64,000 nt of DNA from Bacillus solitudinis. Lineage in GTDB: Bacteria > Bacillota > Bacilli > Bacillales > Bacillaceae_D. The position numbers and the translations under genes were made by a program. The stretch spans positions 2,713,871-2,777,870 of the forward strand of contig NZ_KZ454943.1 of NCBI RefSeq assembly GCF_002797395.1, written 5' to 3'. The notes beneath the pieces were generated by a model, which was not told the DNA's origin, did no database searches, and saw only the letters and a program-made list of their open reading frames with translations. This document shows, piece after piece, positions 59,535 through 64,000 of the stretch (its first letter is position 1; each line of letters opens with the position of its first letter).

Positions 59535-60680
59535 TTATCTTTGCATGACTGAGATTTTTTCAAAAGATGTTCCTTTGTCAATTACTACAACATCCTCACT
59601 CAGTAGAGTGGTTCCGTCGGGGATTATAGTGTCCTCAGTTACAATTACTTTTTTTAAGTTAACATTTTCTCCTATTTTAACGCCTGGCATAATGATTGAA
59701 TCCTCAATTGTACTATTAATAGAGACTTCAACATTGTGGAAAAGAATGGAGTGGTTTATTGTGCCATCAATCATACAACCTTCATGGACTAATGAATTGG
59801 TTATACTTGCTTCTTGAGATATGAATTGAGGGGGGAGATTAGGATTAACGGAATAAATTCGCCACTTTTCATCAAGAAGTTGAAGAGAAGTAGAGTTTAA
59901 TAAATCCATATTAGCTTCCCAAAAGCTTTGAACGGTACCGACATCTTTCCAATATCCGTTAAAAGGATATGCAACTAAATTTCGTTGATCCGCTAGCATA
60001 GCAGGGATGATGTCCTTGCCGAAATCATGACTTGAATATTCAAGTAGAGCATCAACATTTAAATATGACTTTAGTGTTTCCCAGTTAAAAATATACACAC
60101 CCATTGATGCAAGGTTACTTTTAGGGTAGGGAGGTTTTTCTTCAAATTCAGTAATCTCCATGTTCACATCAGTGTTCATAATTCCAAACCGAGATGCCTC
60201 CTCCCAAGGAACTTCAATCACTGAGATTGTTGCGTCAGCATTACGGCTTTTATGGAAATCTATCATTAAACTGTAATCCATTTTATAAATATGGTCACCT
60301 GATAAAATGATAATATATTCTGGTTGGAATTGTTCAATGAAACTACAATTTTGATAAATAGCATCAGCGGTCCCTTTATACCAAGAAGCACCTTTTTTCT
60401 CGATAAATGGTGGAAGGCAGGTTAAGCCGCCTTGACCTAAATCCAGATCCCAAGGCGCTCCATTCCCCAAATGTCGATGCAAAATGAGATGCTCGTACTG
60501 AGTAAGTACCCCGACGGTATCAATTCCTGAATTAGTACAATTGCTTAATGGGAAATCAATAATGCGGTATTTTCCCCCAAAGTGTACGGCAGGTTTTGCA
60601 ATTTTGCTTGTAAGACTTCCTAAACGCTTTCCTTCGCCTCCCGCAAGTAGCATCGCAACGCATTCTTTCTTTTTATTCAC
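59535..60680 (-). CDS. glgC: Glucose-1-phosphate adenylyltransferase GlgC
   Basis: Forms ADP-glucose from ATP and glucose-1-phosphate, the committed step of glycogen synthesis. The 381-residue product has the catalytic loop [15 protein letters not shown], then [45 protein letters not shown] and [10 protein letters not shown], and a C-terminal beta-helix. It starts at GTG after AGGAGGAG. First gene of the operon; glgB, which leads the B. subtilis operon, is not present upstream. Confidence 0.96.
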   Translation of the reverse strand: MNKKKECVAMLLAGGEGKRLGSLTSKIAKPAVHFGGKYRIIDFPLSNCTNSGIDTVGVLTQYEHLILHRHLGNGAPWDLDLGQGGLTCLPPFIEKKGASWYKGTADAIYQNCSFIEQFQPEYIIILSGDHIYKMDYSLMIDFHKSRNADATISVIEVPWEEASRFGIMNTDVNMEITEFEEKPPYPKSNLASMGVYIFNWETLKSYLNVDALLEYSSHDFGKDIIPAMLADQRNLVAYPFNGYWKDVGTVQSFWEANMDLLNSTSLQLLDEKWRIYSVNPNLPPQFISQEASITNSLVHEGCMIDGTINHSILFHNVEVSINSTIEDSIIMPGVKIGENVNLKKVIVTEDTIIPDGTTLLSEDVVVIDKGTSFEKISVMQR

Positions 60681-61082
60681 ACAGACTCCTCCTAAAAGCT
60701 AAAATGAACAACGGATAATTCGACAGTTATGCAAACAAGCATAGTCAAACGAATCTATCTATGTATATGTTTTGGAGAGCGCTCACAATACCAGTTTGTT
60801 CTTTATTTTTTATTTTTATTTTCTCTAAAATCACTTAACCTTTTATCAGAACTAAAGTAAGACTTTTTACCTGTTCAAATAATTATTTTAAATTTTCGCT
60901 AGAAACGGATATTATTTTGTAAATATTTCAAGTTGGTTATTGCAATTAGTAGTAAAGTCTCTGTTTATTCCTTGTTTTTACCTAAATAATCGGGAAAATA
61001 GCGAGAATAACAAAAAAGTATAGCTAAAATGATGGTATTTATAATAAGATAGATACAAATCTATAAGACTAGGGTGAGGCTT
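60681..61082. other. Divergent regulatory region between glgC and the DUF2225 gene
   Basis: About 400 AT-rich bases. The glgC ribosome binding site (AGGAGGAG) is at its left edge and a LacI/CcpA-type operator is at 60774. The right half contains poly-T-rich stretches and presumably the DUF2225 promoter. No gene found; in particular there is no glgB. Confidence 0.5.
60774..60787. promoter_or_regulatory. LacI/CcpA-type operator upstream of glgC
   Basis: GGAGAGCGCTCACA has a perfect GAGCGCTC core and extends to GAGCGCTCACAAT, like a symmetric LacI-family operator half. It departs from the CcpA consensus at about three positions. It lies about 95 bases before the glgC start, suiting carbon control of glycogen synthesis. 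Confidence 0.5.
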
Positions 61083-61781
61083 GTGTCCGTTCAGATAAAG
61101 CCGTTTTATGACAAAGAAAAAACCTGTTTATATTGTAAAAAAACCTTTAGTACTAAACGTTTACGTACAAGATTTATAAGAATTGAGAAAATTGATAGTG
61201 ATTTCCATACTGAATATAAAGACCCTAAATTTAATCCCGTTTATTACGAAGTTGATGTTTGTCCGCAGTGTGGGTTTGCTTCTTCGGAGATGTTTTCCTC
61301 GCATTTTCCATCTGGTACAACTCAAGTAATAGCAGAACAGTTTAAAAACTGGAAAGTACAGGATTTTGGACAAGAAAGAGAATTAGAAGTGGCGATTCGG
61401 GCCTTGAAATTGGGTGTCTTATCAGGCATTTTAAAAAAAGAAAAAGAAGTCGTTGTCGGTGGACTCTGCCTACGTTTGGCTTGGCTTTACCGGTCTTCAG
61501 AAGACGAAGACCAAGAAATCCGGTTTTTAAAGAAAGCTCTTGATCATTATAAAGAGTCGTATCAAAAATCAGATTATCTTGAGACTCAAATGTCAGATAT
61601 AAAGTTGATATATTTAATAGGAGAGTTGAGTCGGCGTCTTGGAAGGGATGCTGATGCAATTAATTATTTTTCTAAAGTCATCCAACATAAAAACAAAGCA
61701 TTTGAAACGAAAATTGTCGATATGGCGAGAGAACAGTGGTATAGCATTCGTCATCAAAGTGAGCAGCGAGCGACAATTTAG
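61083..61781 (+). CDS. DUF2225 protein with zinc-ribbon and TPR-like repeats
   Basis: A 232-residue cytoplasmic protein. Two Cys pairs (CLYCKKTF near residue 18 and CPQCGFASSEM near 62) suggest a zinc-binding N-terminal part; the C-terminal half (about 110-225) has TPR-like helices (LCLRLAWLYRSSEDEDQEIRFL, LIYLIGELSRRLGRDADAINYF). This is the DUF2225 family, found in many Firmicutes and of unknown function. Of two in-frame GTG codons I prefer 61083, which has AGGGTGAGG in front. Confidence 0.85.
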   Translation: MSVQIKPFYDKEKTCLYCKKTFSTKRLRTRFIRIEKIDSDFHTEYKDPKFNPVYYEVDVCPQCGFASSEMFSSHFPSGTTQVIAEQFKNWKVQDFGQERELEVAIRALKLGVLSGILKKEKEVVVGGLCLRLAWLYRSSEDEDQEIRFLKKALDHYKESYQKSDYLETQMSDIKLIYLIGELSRRLGRDADAINYFSKVIQHKNKAFETKIVDMAREQWYSIRHQSEQRATI

Positions 61782-61885
61782 AGAGAAAAATCACATTGAA
61801 TAATAGAGCTATGATAAAATAAACAACAAAACAACTATGCATTTCGACAGGTTTTTACTGAGCGAGAAGCTTTGGAGGAATAGAA

Positions 61886-62344
61886 GTGAATGTGAAACAT
61901 GTGAACGCTATTTGCCAAGCTACGAGAGGAATACTATCAAGTCATTTTGGTATAGATGTAACCCTGCTTGCGCCTAAGGCGGGTACTGGGAGTGTACCGT
62001 CAAATGACATATCCGTTATACTTGGTGTGAAAGGTCAATTAACAGGTCAAATCATTTGTTCCTTCTCAGAAGATACAGCGAAAAAGATTGTAGGAGCAAT
62101 GATGGGTGGAATGATAATAGAGAATTTGGACGAAATGGGCTGGAGTGCTGTACAGGAATTCGGAAACTGGGTGGCAGGTACGACAGCTACAGAGCTCTCC
62201 AAGGAAGAATGTATTATTGATGTCACGACTCCAATTGTGAACGAGGGTGAATCGAAATTTCATGCTGGAAGTCCATTTGTTACAGTACCATTAGATAGTT
62301 CAATTGGTGGAATTGATGTTCATATTTCAGTAAAAGAGCAATAA
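61886..62344 (+). CDS. cheX: Chemotaxis protein CheX (CheY-P phosphatase type)
   Basis: A 152-residue CheC/CheX-family phosphatase. The product has one conserved active-site helix, SAVQEFGNWVAGTTAT, with the Glu-x-x-Asn pair used to dephosphorylate CheY-P, plus the GQLTGQIICSFSEDTAKKIVGAMMGG segment. CheX forms dimers with a single active site, unlike CheC. It starts at GTG after GGAGGAAT. No other chemotaxis genes are nearby, so it may serve a system elsewhere or act on another response regulator. Confidence 0.88.
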   Translation: MNVKHVNAICQATRGILSSHFGIDVTLLAPKAGTGSVPSNDISVILGVKGQLTGQIICSFSEDTAKKIVGAMMGGMIIENLDEMGWSAVQEFGNWVAGTTATELSKEECIIDVTTPIVNEGESKFHAGSPFVTVPLDSSIGGIDVHISVKEQ

Positions 62345-62384
62345 AAAAGCGAATTCGGTGGTGCTAATCATCGATTCGCTTTTT
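62344..62384 (+). terminator. Terminator after cheX
   Basis: AAAAAGCGAAT pairs with ATTCGCTTTTT; the stem begins at the stop codon and ends in a T run. Confidence 0.85.
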
Positions 62385-62516
62385 ATTATTCTAAAAAAAG
62401 GCTGGTTAGGTATATAACAATTAGTAGTAAACATTTCTATACAAAGACTTCATCAACGTGTAAAATAGTCTTTTAGGAATTTTGGTTAAAGTTTAGCAGG
62501 CAAGGGAGATGAGAAC

Positions 62517-64000
62517 ATGTCTGATATTGTAGATGTTTCTAGATTTGAAAAAAAGATGATTATTCGAAACACTGAGGAAAAAGATTTTGATGCGCTTTTA
62601 GAGATGCAAAAACTATGTTTTCCAAATATGGATCCATGGGAGCGAGAGCACTTACAAAGCCATATAAATATATTTAAAGAAGGTCAATTTTGTGTTGAAT
62701 ATGATGGGGAGATTATTGGTTCATGCTCAAGTTTAATAATTAATTTTGATGAGTATGACGATCAGCATACATGGGATGAGATAACAGACAATGGTTATAT
62801 TACAAACCATGACCCAGAAGGATTCAATCTCTACGGAATTGAAGTAATGGTTCATCCAAAGTATCGCCGTATGAAAATTGGTCGCCGGTTATATGAAGCA
62901 AGAAAGGATCTTGCGCGGGAACTCAATTTAAAAAGTATAATTATCGGAGGAAGAATTCCGAATTATTATAAGCATGCTGATAAATTAACCCCACGTCAAT
63001 ATGTAGAAGAAGTTTCCTTTCATAATATTTTTGACCCTGTTTTGACGTTTCAAGTGATGAACGGTTTTACGTTAAAGCGGATTAATCAAAATTATTTGGA
63101 GGATGACAAAGCATCAATGCGTTATGCCACCTTAATGGAATGGAATAACATTGATTACCGTCCAACGACGCCAAAGCGCCAATTTAAAACAGCATTTCCA
63201 GTTAGAATTACGACGATTCAATATGAAATGAAAAAGATTTACTCATTTGAAGACTTTGCTGGGCAATGTGAGTATTATACGGATGTTGCTGCAAGTTATA
63301 ATTCTGATTTCGCTGTTTTTCCGGAAATCTTTACTTTGCAGCTATTATCATTTTTACCGGAAAAAAGCCCAAGCCAAGCGATTCGTCGTTTAACAGAATT
63401 TACAGAGGATTATATTGAATTATTTACGACTCTAGCAGTTAAATATAATGTCAATATTATCGGTGGGTCTCATTTCGTTGAAGAAGAAGGGAAGATTTAT
63501 AACATTGCTTATCTATTCCGTCGAAATGGAACAATTGAGAAGCAATATAAGCTTCATATAACACCAAATGAACGTAAATTTTGGGGGATTACAGGTGGAG
63601 ATAATGTCAATGTCTTTGATACGGATTGCGGAAAAATCGCTATTCAAATCTGCTACGATATTGAATTTCCAGAACTTGCGCGTATAGCTGTTGATAAAGG
63701 AGCAAATATAATCTTTACCCCTTTCTGTACAGATGATCGCCAAGGTTATTTACGTGTTCGTTATTGTTCACAGGCTAGAGCTATTGAAAATCAAGTATTC
63801 ACAGTTCTTTCGGGAACTGTAGGGAATTTATCTGAAGTTGAAAACATGGATATCCAATACGCCCAATCAGGGATATTTAGCCCATCTGATTTTACGTTTG
63901 CAAGAGATGGTATTGTTGGTGAGTGTAATCCTAATATCGAAACGGTTGTCGTAGGAGATGTTGATTTAGAAAGTTTAAGACGTCATCGTCGTGCAGGCAG
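62517..64000 (+). CDS. GNAT acetyltransferase / carbon-nitrogen hydrolase fusion (YhcX type), 3' end outside window
   Basis: The frame opens at ATG 62517 (AAGGGAGA upstream) and stays open to the window end, giving 494 residues so far. Residues about 12-180 form a GNAT acetyltransferase domain with VMVHPKYRRMKIGRRLYEAR as the acetyl-CoA loop. Residues about 225 onward form a nitrilase-superfamily domain with a complete Glu-Lys-Cys triad: Glu270 in VFPEIFT, Lys345 in KQYKLHITPNE and Cys379 in IQICYDIEFPE. This matches B. subtilis YhcX (about 513 residues), so only about 20 residues are missing. The substrate is unknown; the fusion suggests coupled acyl transfer and amide hydrolysis. Confidence 0.93.
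   Translation, partial: MSDIVDVSRFEKKMIIRNTEEKDFDALLEMQKLCFPNMDPWEREHLQSHINIFKEGQFCVEYDGEIIGSCSSLIINFDEYDDQHTWDEITDNGYITNHDPEGFNLYGIEVMVHPKYRRMKIGRRLYEARKDLARELNLKSIIIGGRIPNYYKHADKLTPRQYVEEVSFHNIFDPVLTFQVMNGFTLKRINQNYLEDDKASMRYATLMEWNNIDYRPTTPKRQFKTAFPVRITTIQYEMKKIYSFEDFAGQCEYYTDVAASYNSDFAVFPEIFTLQLLSFLPEKSPSQAIRRLTEFTEDYIELFTTLAVKYNVNIIGGSHFVEEEGKIYNIAYLFRRNGTIEKQYKLHITPNERKFWGITGGDNVNVFDTDCGKIAIQICYDIEFPELARIAVDKGANIIFTPFCTDDRQGYLRVRYCSQARAIENQVFTVLSGTVGNLSEVENMDIQYAQSGIFSPSDFTFARDGIVGECNPNIETVVVGDVDLESLRRHRRAG

Noticed and set aside
59510-59581. Longer glgD reading frame starting at TTG 59581 inside glgC
   Set aside because: Would overlap the glgC coding region, and the extra residues do not resemble GlgD N termini.
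1-64000. CRISPR arrays, rRNA, tRNA genes or prophage
   Set aside because: No regularly spaced repeats, cloverleaf-like segments with conserved TTCGA loops, or phage structural genes were seen while reading both strands; a tRNAscan or CRISPR finder run would be decisive.

Overview
The window reads as a chromosomal segment of a low-GC, endospore-forming Bacillaceae bacterium, probably an environmental or alkaliphilic Bacillus relative. The basis is a run of genes ordered much like the Bacillus subtilis yhb region (queG, an amidase like YhbB, trmL, prkA, yhbH), strong AGGAGG-type ribosome binding sites, frequent GTG/TTG starts, and sporulation-linked genes (prkA, yhbH, pbpD-type PBP). I see no rRNA, tRNA, CRISPR array, complete insertion sequence or phage genes.

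Layout. 1-2.9 kb: the 3' end of an aldehyde dehydrogenase, a striking fusion of a dihydroorotate-dehydrogenase-like domain to a duplicated membrane domain, and a B3/B4-domain protein. 3-14.2 kb: core housekeeping and sporulation genes (queG, ogt, amidase, trmL, a 29-codon membrane microprotein, an IsdG-type heme monooxygenase, a DUF5366 membrane protein, pbpD, prkA, signal peptidase I, yhbH). 14.5-16.7 kb: UDP-galactopyranose mutase divergent from a LysR regulator.

16.9-28.7 kb: an accessory carbohydrate island. It holds a domain-permuted, doubly membrane-anchored GH3, two tandem-duplicated 807-residue GH3 enzymes that share a leader, a GtrA-like membrane protein, a family 2 glycosyltransferase and a large GH43. 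Genes for making and for cutting glycans sit together, so a surface-glycan turnover role is possible. A short remnant of a yhbH-like 3' end and a PH-domain protein follow. 29.8-40.9 kb: a complete oligosaccharide utilisation locus: lipoprotein binding protein, two MalF/MalG-type permeases, a YesM/YesN-type two-component system, GH43, a GH4 of the LplD (alpha-galacturonidase) type and a 683-residue six-hairpin-type putative glycosidase. No ABC ATPase is encoded, as is usual for this class. A catabolite-responsive-element-like site lies just upstream.

41.1-54.4 kb: metabolism, sensing and transport: arginase, a MASE3-PAS histidine kinase, a NarK-type nitrate/nitrite transporter with a duplicated leader, a DHH phosphoesterase, a DUF418 membrane protein, an NfrA-type flavin reductase, an MtnE-like aminotransferase with a short terminator-containing leader, a fumarylacetoacetate hydrolase-family protein, an AgcS amino acid symporter and a glycerophosphodiesterase. 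54.4-60.7 kb: a minus-strand glycogen operon glgC-glgD-glgA-glgP lacking an adjacent glgB, with a LacI/CcpA-type operator upstream. 61-64 kb: a DUF2225 protein, a solitary CheX phosphatase and a GNAT-nitrilase fusion (YhcX type) that runs off the window.

The most unusual items are the DHODH-like/membrane fusion with an internal duplication carrying two AHDR motifs (351-2150), the mixed GH3/GtrA/GT2 island, the autonomous 29-codon gene (6601-6690), and the short leader RNAs or duplicated leaders at 46.2-46.4 kb and 50.0-50.2 kb.
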